Assembly: GCF_009828055.1 (NCBI RefSeq)
Contig: NZ_WTYB01000003.1
Coordinates: 213,642-277,641 of the forward strand
DNA from: Erythrobacter ramosus
Lineage (GTDB): Bacteria; Pseudomonadota; Alphaproteobacteria; Sphingomonadales; Sphingomonadaceae
Length of the DNA: 64,000 nt
Direction of reading: 5' to 3'
Under the pieces are notes generated by a model. That model was not told where the DNA came from, made no database searches, and worked only from the letters and a program-made list of their open reading frames with translations. A program made the position numbers and the translations under genes. Each line of letters begins with the position of its first letter. The first letter of the stretch is position 1. This document shows positions 44,979-53,359 of this stretch, in pieces.

Positions 44979-45802
44979 GGCGCAATCTCTCCAATAAGGC
45001 GCCCGTCATCCCGGGCTTGACCCGGGACCGCTGCCAGCAAAGCGCTTACCTCCGAGCGATCCTGACTTGCGTCAGGATGACGGTGGAGGCGCGCCGTAAC
45101 CTCGCCGATCACGATCAGCGCCGGGCTCTGCACCGCTTCCCGCTCCACCAAGTCCGGCAGGCCCGCCAGCAACCCGCGCAGCACCCGCATCTCCGGGCGC
45201 GCGGCGTTCTCGATCACGGCGACGGGCATCGAAGGTGCCAGACCATCAGCCATCAGTTTCTCGGCAATCTGCGGCGCGGTGGAGACGCCCATGTAGATCA
45301 CCAGCGTGCGGCCTTTGCCGGCGAGGCCTGACCAGTCTTGTTCGGAGAGGCCCTTGCACTGGCCCGCGACGAAGCTGACGATGCTGGAGGCGTCACGGTG
45401 GGTGAGCGCAATCCCGCTCGCCGCCGCCGCGCCGTTGGCCGCCGAAATGCCGGGGACGACTTCGACCGGGACGCCCGCTGCACGCGCGGTTTCTGCTTCC
45501 TCGCCGCCGCGCCCGAAGATGAAGGGATCGCCGCCTTTCAGCCGCACCACATCGCGCCCGCCCTGCGCCTCTCGCACCAGCAGGGCGTTGATGTCGTCCT
45601 GCGGCAAGGTATGGCGCGCGCGCTGCTTGGCGACCGAGATCAGCCGCGCATCGGGCCGCGCCAGCCCGAGGATGTCGGGGCCGATCAACCCGTCATGGAC
45701 GATCACTTCCGCCCGCTCGATCAAGCGGACCGCGCGCAGGGTCAAAAGGTCCACCGGACCCGGCCCCGCGCCGACGAGATAGATGGTGCCAGTCTGCTGC
45801 AT
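44975..45802 (-). CDS. cobA: Uroporphyrinogen-III C-methyltransferase
   Basis: Methylates uroporphyrinogen III twice with S-adenosylmethionine to precorrin-2, the route to siroheme for CysI and possibly to cobalamin. In this 275-residue protein the signature VGAGPGPVDLLTLRA is near residues 9-23, GGDPFIFGRGGEE near 85 and the pattern VVPGISAANGAAAASGIALTHRD follows. It is the SUMT domain only, without the CysG dehydrogenase/chelatase part. The last 35 residues include a repeat-encoded stretch (about 240-267). It leads the sulfate-reduction operon. Confidence 0.93.
   Translation of the reverse strand: MQQTGTIYLVGAGPGPVDLLTLRAVRLIERAEVIVHDGLIGPDILGLARPDARLISVAKQRARHTLPQDDINALLVREAQGGRDVVRLKGGDPFIFGRGGEEAETARAAGVPVEVVPGISAANGAAAASGIALTHRDASSIVSFVAGQCKGLSEQDWSGLAGKGRTLVIYMGVSTAPQIAEKLMADGLAPSMPVAVIENAARPEMRVLRGLLAGLPDLVEREAVQSPALIVIGEVTARLHRHPDASQDRSEVSALLAAVPGQARDDGRLIGEIAP
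45002..45083. repeat. REP-like element inside the 3' end of cobA, copy 5
   Basis: The ends are mirrored (CGTCATCC near 45004 and GGATGACG near 45075). Inside are two palindromes, CCCGGG-CTTGA-CCCGGG and ATCCTGAC-TTGC-GTCAGGAT. On the minus strand it encodes cobA residues of about 240-267, including VPGQARDDG. The stop codon lies beyond the element. Confidence 0.8.
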
Positions 45803-45869
45803 GACACGGCAAATGGGCCAGCGCGCCGATCCGTTCCAGCGAGAATGGTTTGGCCGCGGCGAAGCGGAA

Positions 45870-46883
45870 CTATTGCGCTTCGGGCTTGGGCGGTTCGCCG
45901 CGCTGTTCCAGCACTGCAATCAGCCGCTCCAGCTCGCCGCTTTGCCGCAGGCGCAGATCGCGCTGGGGATAGGGGAGCTCGACCTTATGCTCCTTGAACA
46001 GTGCCCACAGATGCTTGAGCACCTCGCTGCGGACATTGCCCACGCCTTCCTCGGGATCGTTGATCCAGCAGTGGATGGTGAAATCGACCGAATTGTCGCC
46101 GAACCCGCTCCACCACACCGTCGGCGGCGGCGTGTCGAGCACGCGCTGCGCGTTCTTGGCGGCCTTCAGCATCAGCTCTTCGGCCAGCGCCATGTCGGTA
46201 TCGTAGCTGACCCCGACCTGCACCTGGATGCGCACGTTCTTCGAGGAATAGGACCAGTTCTCGACCTGATTGATCATCAGGTTTTCGTTCGGAATCAGAT
46301 ATTCGCGCTCATCCCGGGTAACGACCGAGATCGCGCGGATGCCGATCTTGCGGATCTGACCGAAGGTCTGCACCCCGGCCTGATCGGTCACGGCGATCAC
46401 GTCCCCCGGCTTGATCGACTTGTCCATCAGCAGGATGATGCCGGAGATGAGGTTCCCGAAGGTCTTTTGGAGACCGAACCCGATGGCGAGACCAAAGGCC
46501 CCCGAAAAGACGGTGAGCGCGGTCAGATCGATCCCGAGCAGATCGACCCCGATCAGGAAGGTCGTGATCCAGATTACGATGGTGGCGACCTTTTCGGCCA
46601 GCACGCGCTGGGTGCCATCGAGCGCGGTCAACCGGCGCAGCGCGCTCCGGGTGAGCCGGGTTGCGCCCCACGCAAAGGCGAGCACCAGCAGGATCGCGGC
46701 GACCGTGAACAGCACGTCGAACGACGAGATACGCCAATCGCCGACCTCGACCGCGAAGGTATCGAGCCGGTTGAGAATTCCGCCAATGGTCTCGCTGCGC
46801 TCGCCAATATCCTCGCGCAGATTATCCGCGCCGCTGACGTTTTCGGACGGGACCGGGGAGGGGGTAGGGGCGGGCGCGGTCAT
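45870..46883 (-). CDS. MscS family mechanosensitive ion channel
   Basis: A 337-residue inner-membrane channel that releases solutes on osmotic downshock. After a proline-rich N-terminus there are about three transmembrane helices (VLFTVAAILLVLAFAWGATRL, VATIVIWITTFLIGVDLLGI and the pore helix TVFSGAFGLAIGFGLQKTFGNLISG). The cytoplasmic beta domain follows (DKSIKPGDVIAV to IPNENLMINQVENWS). The gene follows metC with an ATGA overlap, so it belongs to the sseA-metC-mscS unit. Confidence 0.92.
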   Translation of the reverse strand: MTAPAPTPSPVPSENVSGADNLREDIGERSETIGGILNRLDTFAVEVGDWRISSFDVLFTVAAILLVLAFAWGATRLTRSALRRLTALDGTQRVLAEKVATIVIWITTFLIGVDLLGIDLTALTVFSGAFGLAIGFGLQKTFGNLISGIILLMDKSIKPGDVIAVTDQAGVQTFGQIRKIGIRAISVVTRDEREYLIPNENLMINQVENWSYSSKNVRIQVQVGVSYDTDMALAEELMLKAAKNAQRVLDTPPPTVWWSGFGDNSVDFTIHCWINDPEEGVGNVRSEVLKHLWALFKEHKVELPYPQRDLRLRQSGELERLIAVLEQRGEPPKPEAQ

Positions 46884-48073
46884 CCGGCTTGCGTCAGTGC
46901 CTGCGCCAGATCGGCGATCAGATCGTCAGTATCCTCCAGCCCGATAGAAAGCCGGAGCGCGGGCCTGCCTCCGGTCGGGCAGGGCATCAGGCTGCGATAG
47001 GTCTTGGGCGTGATCGGCAGGACCAAGCTTTCAAACCCGCCCCAACTATAGCCGATCCCGAACAGATCGAGCGCATCGGCCACGCGGGCCGAGGCTTGCG
47101 GATCATCGCTCGCCAGCACGAAGGCGAATAGCCCGCAGCCGCCGGTGAAATCGCGCGCCCACAAGACATGGCCGGGGGCGGAGGGTAGCATCGGGCACAG
47201 CACCTCAGCCACTTGCGGCTGCGCCTCAAGCCATTCGGCAATCCTGAGCGCCGAGCGTGTCTGCGCCTCCAGCCGGAGGCCCATCGTGCGCAAGCCGCGT
47301 GCGGCAAGCGCGGCATCGTCGGGCGCAACCACCTGCCCCAGTTCCTGCGCGGTGCGGCGCAGCGCGGTGTACCAGCGCTTGCCCGCACTCGCGCTGCCCA
47401 TCATCAGATCGGAGTGGCCGCCGACATGCTTCGACAGGCTCATCATCACGATGTCGCAGCCATGTTCCAGCGCGGCGAAGCCCAAGGGGCTGGCCCAGGT
47501 GTTGTCGACCATACTGACCGCGCCATGCTGCCGGGCGATCGCGGCAAGCGCGGGAACGTCGCAGACCTCGAAGGTGAGGCTGCCGGGGTTTTCGAGCCAC
47601 ACCGCTTTCACCGGATCGGCGAACAGCGCGCCATAGGCGTCCAGATCGCGCGGGTCGAAAAAGGTCGTCTTCACCCCCATCCGCGTTAGCAGCCCCGTCG
47701 CCATGCTGCGCGAGGGGTCATAGGCGTTGTCGGCCATCAGCAGCCGGTCGCCCGGCTTCAGCACGCTGAGCATACACCCGGCAATCGCCGCCACGCCGCT
47801 CGGGTAAAGCTGCGTGCCGTAAGCACCCGGCTCAATCTGGGTGAGCGCCTCGGCCAGCGCCCACTGGGTCGGCGCGCCGCGGCGGCCATAGAAGAACTGC
47901 CCATCGGCATTGTTGCCGCCAGCGCTGTGGCGATCGGCGTCCTTGTCGTAGAGGTGGGTTGAGGCACGCCACACCGGCGGGTTTACCACCGGCCCGGTCC
48001 ATTCCTTGCGCCGCCCGCCACGCACCAGCCGGGTGGCGGGCTTCAGCGGCTTGCCGCTATCGCCGCCACTCAT
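46880..48073 (-). CDS. metC: Cystathionine beta-lyase (PLP Cys/Met metabolism family)
   Basis: PLP enzyme that cleaves cystathionine to homocysteine, pyruvate and ammonia in methionine synthesis. The 397-residue protein has PLP-site features FFYGRRGAPTQWALAEAL, SVLKPGDRLLMADNAYDPSR, VDNTWASPLGF and the PLP lysine Lys215 in SLSKHVGGHSD. The start is the ATG at 48073 overlapping the sulfurtransferase stop. The related gamma-synthases and lyases share this fold; beta-lyase is the best guess from the FYGRRG and SKHVGGHSD motifs. Confidence 0.9.
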   Translation of the reverse strand: MSGGDSGKPLKPATRLVRGGRRKEWTGPVVNPPVWRASTHLYDKDADRHSAGGNNADGQFFYGRRGAPTQWALAEALTQIEPGAYGTQLYPSGVAAIAGCMLSVLKPGDRLLMADNAYDPSRSMATGLLTRMGVKTTFFDPRDLDAYGALFADPVKAVWLENPGSLTFEVCDVPALAAIARQHGAVSMVDNTWASPLGFAALEHGCDIVMMSLSKHVGGHSDLMMGSASAGKRWYTALRRTAQELGQVVAPDDAALAARGLRTMGLRLEAQTRSALRIAEWLEAQPQVAEVLCPMLPSAPGHVLWARDFTGGCGLFAFVLASDDPQASARVADALDLFGIGYSWGGFESLVLPITPKTYRSLMPCPTGGRPALRLSIGLEDTDDLIADLAQALTQAG

Positions 48074-48927
48074 TCGGCCGGGCCCTGAAGCTTGGGCGTA
48101 TCGGGATCGGCACCCCATTCGCTCCAGCTGCCATCATACAGCGCGGTATCGTGCTTGCCGATCAGGTGCATCGCGAACATCAGCACGCTGGCGGTGACGC
48201 CGCTACCGCAGGTGGTGGTGACGGGTTGGTCGAGGTCGATCCCGGCGGCGGTCAGTGCGGCGCGAATGTCGTCCGGCGATTTGTAGGTGCCGTCAGCATT
48301 CAGCACGCCGCCGAACGGTAGATTCAGCGCGCCCGGAATGCGTCCATTGGGGCCGCCATGCACCGGGTCGATACCGGTGCCATAGACCCGATCAGCCCCG
48401 CGCGCGTCGAGCACCTGTTCGCGGCCGCTGGCAATGTTGGCGAGCATATCGGCCTTGCTGCGCACCCGCCGGGGCGGGGCGAGGTTGACGGGCGCGATGG
48501 TTGCGCCATGCTCCGCGCCGCTGCCGAGCGCGCGGCCTTCTGCACGCCACTTGCCCAGACCCCCATCAAGGATCGCGACTTTGTCCCAACCCATCGCGGT
48601 CAGCACGAACCAAGCCCGCGCCGAGGTGCGGATCGCGCTGTCGTCATAGAGGATGATCGCGTCCTCGCCCCGCACACCCAGCAGGCCGAGCCGCGCGGCG
48701 AGTTGATCGGGGGTGGGGAAGGCGTAGGGCACGCTCGATCCGGCATCGAACAGGCTGGCCAGCCCGAGGAAGCGCGCGCCGGGGATGTGCCCGGCGGCAA
48801 ACTCCGCCCCAGCATCGCGCGCGGCGGCGGGCAGGTGGTAGGACGCATCGAGCACGGCAAGGCCCGGTGCACCAAGGTTGTCGGCGAGCCATTCGGTCGA
48901 AACGAGCGCAGAAGGAAGCTTGGTCAT
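48070..48927 (-). CDS. sseA: 3-mercaptopyruvate/thiosulfate sulfurtransferase
   Basis: Two-domain rhodanese of 285 residues that moves sulfur from mercaptopyruvate or thiosulfate to an acceptor. The inactive N-terminal domain ends at EGRAL. The catalytic cysteine is Cys240 in TTTCGSGVTAS, where CG[S/T]GVT is the mercaptopyruvate-type loop. It is grouped with metC and overlaps it by four bases, fitting sulfur amino acid metabolism. The 265-base stretch upstream (48928-49192) holds no gene I can support. Confidence 0.92.
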   Translation of the reverse strand: MTKLPSALVSTEWLADNLGAPGLAVLDASYHLPAAARDAGAEFAAGHIPGARFLGLASLFDAGSSVPYAFPTPDQLAARLGLLGVRGEDAIILYDDSAIRTSARAWFVLTAMGWDKVAILDGGLGKWRAEGRALGSGAEHGATIAPVNLAPPRRVRSKADMLANIASGREQVLDARGADRVYGTGIDPVHGGPNGRIPGALNLPFGGVLNADGTYKSPDDIRAALTAAGIDLDQPVTTTCGSGVTASVLMFAMHLIGKHDTALYDGSWSEWGADPDTPKLQGPAE

Positions 48928-49192
48928 GAGCGGGTTCCTAGCGTGCCGCGGGCGGCGGCGCAAAGGGCGCGGTCAGGCAATGGGCGGACATGGGGGCAGG
49001 CAGGGGGCGTGAAGGGGGGCGGCGTGACAGAGGCATAGGCGCTTTCCTACTTGTGCCTGCGCTGACAAGATCGCCGGAATGAACCGCCCCACGCGCCTAT
49101 TCGTCCTTTCAGATCGGGCTGAAGGTGGGGGCAGGTTTTTCTTCCGTAGACAGTGTCTCATGTGTCTCCAACAGCCGCGCATGGCGGGCGAC

Positions 49193-50293
49193 TCAGGCAG
49201 CGGCAGAGGCCGGCGGCAGCGACACCGCCTGCGCCACCAGCCCGGCGATCCCGCCCGGCGGCGCATCAAGCAGGATAGGGTGGACGCGTCCGCTTGGGGA
49301 GGGCGTGCCGATCACGAAGGTGCGGGCCAGTGCGGGCAGGCTCTCGACTTCCAGCGTAACGTGGACCAGCGGCACGAACATCGGGGTCTGCCCCTGCCGC
49401 AATGGCGCAATGGCGCTGAGCGGGAGCTGCACTGTGCCGGTGATGCTGCGCGCCTGCTGCGGGCCGACGCGCGCGATCCCGGCGGCGGACTGTGCGGCTC
49501 CGGCGGAGGGCGCGTTGCCCCCGCTCGCTCGCGCGCAGGCGAGCTGCACGGCGGCGGCAAGGTCGGTCACTGCGCGGTCTGATCGGTTCGCGATATTGAG
49601 GCGGTATTGCACCGTGAACATCATCACGCTGCGGGTCGTCGAGATGATCTCGAGGGTAAGGTCGAGCCGGGGCGCATCGTCGCTGCTGGCTGGCGCCGCT
49701 GTGTCACCGGCTTCGACCGGCGGGGCGAGGCGCGCCACCTTGGGCTTGCGCCGCCGCTGCCAAACCGCAAACCCGACCAGCGCCGCAATCGCCGCGAGCG
49801 CGCCTGCGACAAACGGCCACCAATCGGCGAGATCGAACAGCGGGTCGCCCACGGCCACGCTCGGGCTGGTCGCAGGCGCGGCAGGCACCACTTGCGGCCC
49901 GGCAGGCGGGAGCGTGAGCGGATCGCCCGCTGCGCTTCCCGAAGGCGCAGCGGCGGGCGCAGGCTCGCTCGCGCTGACTTGCGGGGCGGGTCGGGGCGTG
50001 GCTGACGGACTCGGGGTGAGGATGTCGCGCGGGCTCGGGCTGGGGGAGCGGGCTGCAGTCGGAGCGGGTAGCGGCTCGATCACCGGCGACGGCGCAGCAA
50101 TCGGCGCGGCGCGCGGTGGGATGGCCACCCCGGCGCGTTCGTCCGCCGGGCCGGCGGGGGCAGGGCTGGGCGTCGGTGTCGCTTCGGGCAGCGTGAAGGT
50201 GCTGGACTGCTGCTGGGCCAAAAGCGGTGCGGCCAGCGCCAGCGCGGCGGCAGTCAGGCAAGCGGGTAAGAAGCGGTCAGGCAAGCGGTTCAT
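49193..50293 (-). CDS. Proline-rich membrane protein, unknown function
   Basis: A 366-residue protein with a signal peptide ([19 protein letters not shown]) and a long proline/alanine/serine-rich segment (about residues 30-160). One transmembrane helix ([21 protein letters not shown]) is followed by a basic stop-transfer (QRRRKPK) and a C-terminal domain of about 165 residues. That domain has beta-rich character ([33 protein letters not shown]). The start is the ATG at 50293, as no signal peptide would remain from the longer frame. I recognise no named family. Confidence 0.8.
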   Translation of the reverse strand: MNRLPDRFLPACLTAAALALAAPLLAQQQSSTFTLPEATPTPSPAPAGPADERAGVAIPPRAAPIAAPSPVIEPLPAPTAARSPSPSPRDILTPSPSATPRPAPQVSASEPAPAAAPSGSAAGDPLTLPPAGPQVVPAAPATSPSVAVGDPLFDLADWWPFVAGALAAIAALVGFAVWQRRRKPKVARLAPPVEAGDTAAPASSDDAPRLDLTLEIISTTRSVMMFTVQYRLNIANRSDRAVTDLAAAVQLACARASGGNAPSAGAAQSAAGIARVGPQQARSITGTVQLPLSAIAPLRQGQTPMFVPLVHVTLEVESLPALARTFVIGTPSPSGRVHPILLDAPPGGIAGLVAQAVSLPPASAAA

Positions 50294-50451
50294 GGCGCGA
50301 TGAAGCTCAATCGAGTCTGGAAAGCCGGGTCTTGTCGGCAGGGTATTGTGGATGGTGCAGGGTGAACGTGCGCTGTCCCCATAGGGATTTGCGCCCCTCG
50401 GCGTCCAGTTCCCCGCTTGCGTCCATCCGCGCTTCAAGGCAACAGCGCGGC

Positions 50452-50925
50452 ATGGAAAGCACACCTGAAACCCCGAAACTGGCCCCGCAATTCCTTGGCC
50501 GCGATACCCCGCTACCGGCCTCGCCCGAAGAAGCGGTGCTCGACTACGTCCCCAATCCGCGCCCCGGCCTGACCTTTCTGGTGCGGTTCGTCTCGCCCGA
50601 GTTTACCTCGCTGTGCCCGGTCACCAACCAGCCCGATTTCGCGCATCTGGTGATCGACTATGTGCCGGGCGAAACCATCGTTGAGAGCAAGAGCCTGAAG
50701 CTGTTCCTCGGGAGCTTCCGCAATCACAACGGCTTCCACGAAGATGTGACCGTGGGGATCGGGGTGCGCCTGTTCGAAGAGATGCGCCCGCAATGGCTGC
50801 GGATCGGCGGCTATTGGTATCCGCGCGGCGGCATTCCGATCGACGTGTTTTGGCAGAGCGCCGCGCCGCCCGAAGGCCTGTGGTTGCCTGACCAGGGCGT
50901 GCCGACCTATCGCGGGCGCGGGTGA
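50452..50925 (+). CDS. queF: NADPH-dependent preQ0 reductase QueF
   Basis: Reduces 7-cyano-7-deazaguanine to preQ1 in queuosine synthesis. At 157 residues it is of the short, single-domain type. The catalytic cysteine is Cys55 in [12 protein letters not shown], and the family signature [21 protein letters not shown] follows. The roughly 155-base upstream region, shared with a divergent gene, shows no clear preQ1 riboswitch. The other que genes are not in this window. Confidence 0.95.
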   Translation: MESTPETPKLAPQFLGRDTPLPASPEEAVLDYVPNPRPGLTFLVRFVSPEFTSLCPVTNQPDFAHLVIDYVPGETIVESKSLKLFLGSFRNHNGFHEDVTVGIGVRLFEEMRPQWLRIGGYWYPRGGIPIDVFWQSAAPPEGLWLPDQGVPTYRGRG

Positions 50926-50987
50926 CGTTCAGGGCGTCGATACCCCCGCCTGATCGGTGCTTTACGTTGAAGACCGCATTGCCCTGA

Positions 50988-53180
50988 TCAGGCTCCCGGC
51001 GCGCTGAGTTCCAGTTGCACGAACTTGGGCACGGTCTTGTTCGCCTCGCGCCACTTGGCGAGCGGGAAGGCCCCTGCGCCGAGCGCCGCCAGCGGGATCC
51101 CCGCTTCGGCCAGTGAATAGGGCGAGATACGGTGCCGCGTCATGAACCCGCCGCTACCATCGCTGATCATCGAGGTTTCGAACTTCAGGCCCTGGCTGTT
51201 CTCGGTGGCGTTGACCACCTTGCTCACCACCAGCTGCCCGTGGCCGAGATCGAGCACCACATCGGTCCCGACCGGCACCCCGGCCAGCCCGGTAATGCGC
51301 GCGCCGGTTTTGGACAGGTTGCGCAGGATCACATCGTAGTAGTGATCCTCGTGGATCAGCCCAACCTTGCGGAAAATGGTGATACGCTCGGCGCGGTGGC
51401 GCGGCGGGCCGCTGGGGCGGAACATATTCGATCCTTCCGCGAACTGCGCCAGGACCTGATCCTGCGTGATCGGGCGCGAGAAGATGTAGCCCTGCACCAG
51501 ATCCGCACCGCGCGCCTTGACCAATTCAAGCTCGTCCATCGCCTCGACGCCCTCGGCGACGGTCTCCATGCCGAGCGCCTTGGCGAGCGCGACGATGGCG
51601 GTGATGATCGCAGGGTTAGTGTCGCCGTTCTCGGTGCAGCCGCGCACGAAGCTCTGGTCGATCTTGATCTTGTTGAAATGGCCGTGCTTTAGGTAGCCGA
51701 GCGATGAATATCCGGTGCCGAAATCGTCGAGCGACAAGCGTACGCCCAGCTTCTTCAGATCGCGGAAGATCGCATCGACCGTCTCCAGATCGCCGACGAA
51801 GACGCTTTCGGTGATCTCCAGCTCAAGCCGACCCGGCGGCAGGCCCGAGGCTTGCAGCGCCGCCGCCACCGCCTTGCGATAGCCGGGGCGGATGAACTGC
51901 TTGGCTGAGACGTTGACTGCCACCCGGATCGTATCTGGCCAGGACAGCGCATCCATGCACGCCTGCTTCAGCGCCATTTCGCCGATGCGGATGATGAGAT
52001 CATCGTTCTCGGCGACGGGGATGAACTGCGCTGGGCTGATGTCGCCCTCGTCCTCGTCATGCCAGCGTAGCAGCGCTTCGAAGCACTTCACTTCGTTGGT
52101 GAGCGGATCGACCAGCGGCTGATAGGCAAGTTTCAGCTCCCCGCGATCCACCGCATCGCGCAGCCGTTCGCCCAGCATCGCGGTCTTGGAGGCGGCGTCG
52201 CGCAATTCGCTGGTGAAGAAGCAGAAGGTGCCACCGCGGGTTTCCTTGGCGGAGTACAGCGCCATGTCGGCCGCGCGGGTCAGCTCGTCGGTATCGACCC
52301 CGTCATAGGGCGCGATCGCGATGCCGATCGAAGTGCCGATGATCGCCCGGCGACCATTGATCTGATAGGGCTGCGATATCGACTGGACGATGCGATTGGC
52401 CAGTTCGCCCAGAGTGCCGCGGTCATCCATGTCGGGTAGCAACACTTGGAATTCGTCGCCGCCGAGCCGCCCGACTTCGCCGTAGTCCTTGACGATCGAG
52501 GACAGGCGCTGGGCCACCTGCTTGAGCAATTCGTCGCCCGCAGGGTGGCCCATCGTGTCGTTGACCTGCTTGAAGCGGTCGAGATCGAGCATCATCAGCG
52601 CGCAGCTGCGCTGGCTTGCCCGGAAGGCGGCCAGCGTGGCAGTCAACCGCTCGTTCAGCTTGCGGCGGTTGGTGAGCCCGGTCAGCTCGTCCACTTGCGA
52701 TTGCCGCGCGACCTGCGTTTCGTAGGCATACTGCGCCGAGATATCGACAGCGCTGCCGCGATAGCCCTTGAAGGTGCCGGCGGCGTCGGTCAGCGGCCGT
52801 CCGTTGAGCCGCCACCAGCGCGTTGCGCCGCGCCCGTTGGGCACCGCGACGATCTGCTCGTCGAGCTTGGAGCGGGCCTTGAGCTTGAAGGCGAGACTGC
52901 GCTGCGATGGGCCGCCGTCTTCGTCGTCGACATCATGAAATAGCTGCGTCAACGGCTTGCCGATCATCGTCTCACTATCGGTGCCGAGATCGACCAGCGC
53001 GCGCTGCGACAGGAAGCTCAGATGGCCTTCCGCGTCGGTTGCCCAGAACATGCCGATGCCGAGTTCTTCGACTTCGCCCAGCACAATGGCACGGTCGGGG
53101 CGCTGCGCCGCGACCGGGTTCTGCTCGTCTGGCGCTGGGCGCTTGGGCTCACGCGCGGATTTGAGAAAGCCAAGTGGCAT
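50988..53180 (-). CDS. PAS-GGDEF-EAL-PilZ cyclic-di-GMP protein
   Basis: A 730-residue signalling protein that can both make and break cyclic-di-GMP. Domains in order are a PAS-like sensor (about residues 38-165), a GGDEF domain with an intact LGGDEF near 240, an EAL domain with intact CFEALLRW near 368 and later DDFGTGYSSLGYLKHG and EGVE, and a C-terminal PilZ domain (about 600-690: RKVGLIHEDHYYDVILRNLSKTGARI). No membrane segment is seen. The ATG at 53180 is preceded by AAGGACGAG. It is divergent from the propionyl-CoA synthase gene with a 179-base gap. Confidence 0.93.
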   Translation of the reverse strand: MPLGFLKSAREPKRPAPDEQNPVAAQRPDRAIVLGEVEELGIGMFWATDAEGHLSFLSQRALVDLGTDSETMIGKPLTQLFHDVDDEDGGPSQRSLAFKLKARSKLDEQIVAVPNGRGATRWWRLNGRPLTDAAGTFKGYRGSAVDISAQYAYETQVARQSQVDELTGLTNRRKLNERLTATLAAFRASQRSCALMMLDLDRFKQVNDTMGHPAGDELLKQVAQRLSSIVKDYGEVGRLGGDEFQVLLPDMDDRGTLGELANRIVQSISQPYQINGRRAIIGTSIGIAIAPYDGVDTDELTRAADMALYSAKETRGGTFCFFTSELRDAASKTAMLGERLRDAVDRGELKLAYQPLVDPLTNEVKCFEALLRWHDEDEGDISPAQFIPVAENDDLIIRIGEMALKQACMDALSWPDTIRVAVNVSAKQFIRPGYRKAVAAALQASGLPPGRLELEITESVFVGDLETVDAIFRDLKKLGVRLSLDDFGTGYSSLGYLKHGHFNKIKIDQSFVRGCTENGDTNPAIITAIVALAKALGMETVAEGVEAMDELELVKARGADLVQGYIFSRPITQDQVLAQFAEGSNMFRPSGPPRHRAERITIFRKVGLIHEDHYYDVILRNLSKTGARITGLAGVPVGTDVVLDLGHGQLVVSKVVNATENSQGLKFETSMISDGSGGFMTRHRISPYSLAEAGIPLAALGAGAFPLAKWREANKTVPKFVQLELSAPGA

Positions 53181-53359
53181 TGCTCGTCCTTGTTTGGAGG
53201 CTGGATTGCGCAGCACTCACGATCGCTGAGGGTGTTAGACCAAACGTGATTGATAAACCGTTACAGCTAACCCCAATCGCCGGGCCCGAGGGATCAAGCG
53301 TGAGAATATCGCGCCAAAGGGTGCGGAACTGTTTCCGATGCGCCGCGTTATGCGGATGA

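Noticed and set aside
48928..49192. Possible small RNA or short gene in the gap before sseA
   Set aside because: Short frames here lack ribosome-binding sites and motifs, and no known RNA pattern (tmRNA, 4.5S, 6S) could be recognised.
50294..50451. Possible preQ1 riboswitch upstream of queF
   Set aside because: I found no compact hairpin with an A-rich tail and no typical C-rich loop, so there is no sequence support.
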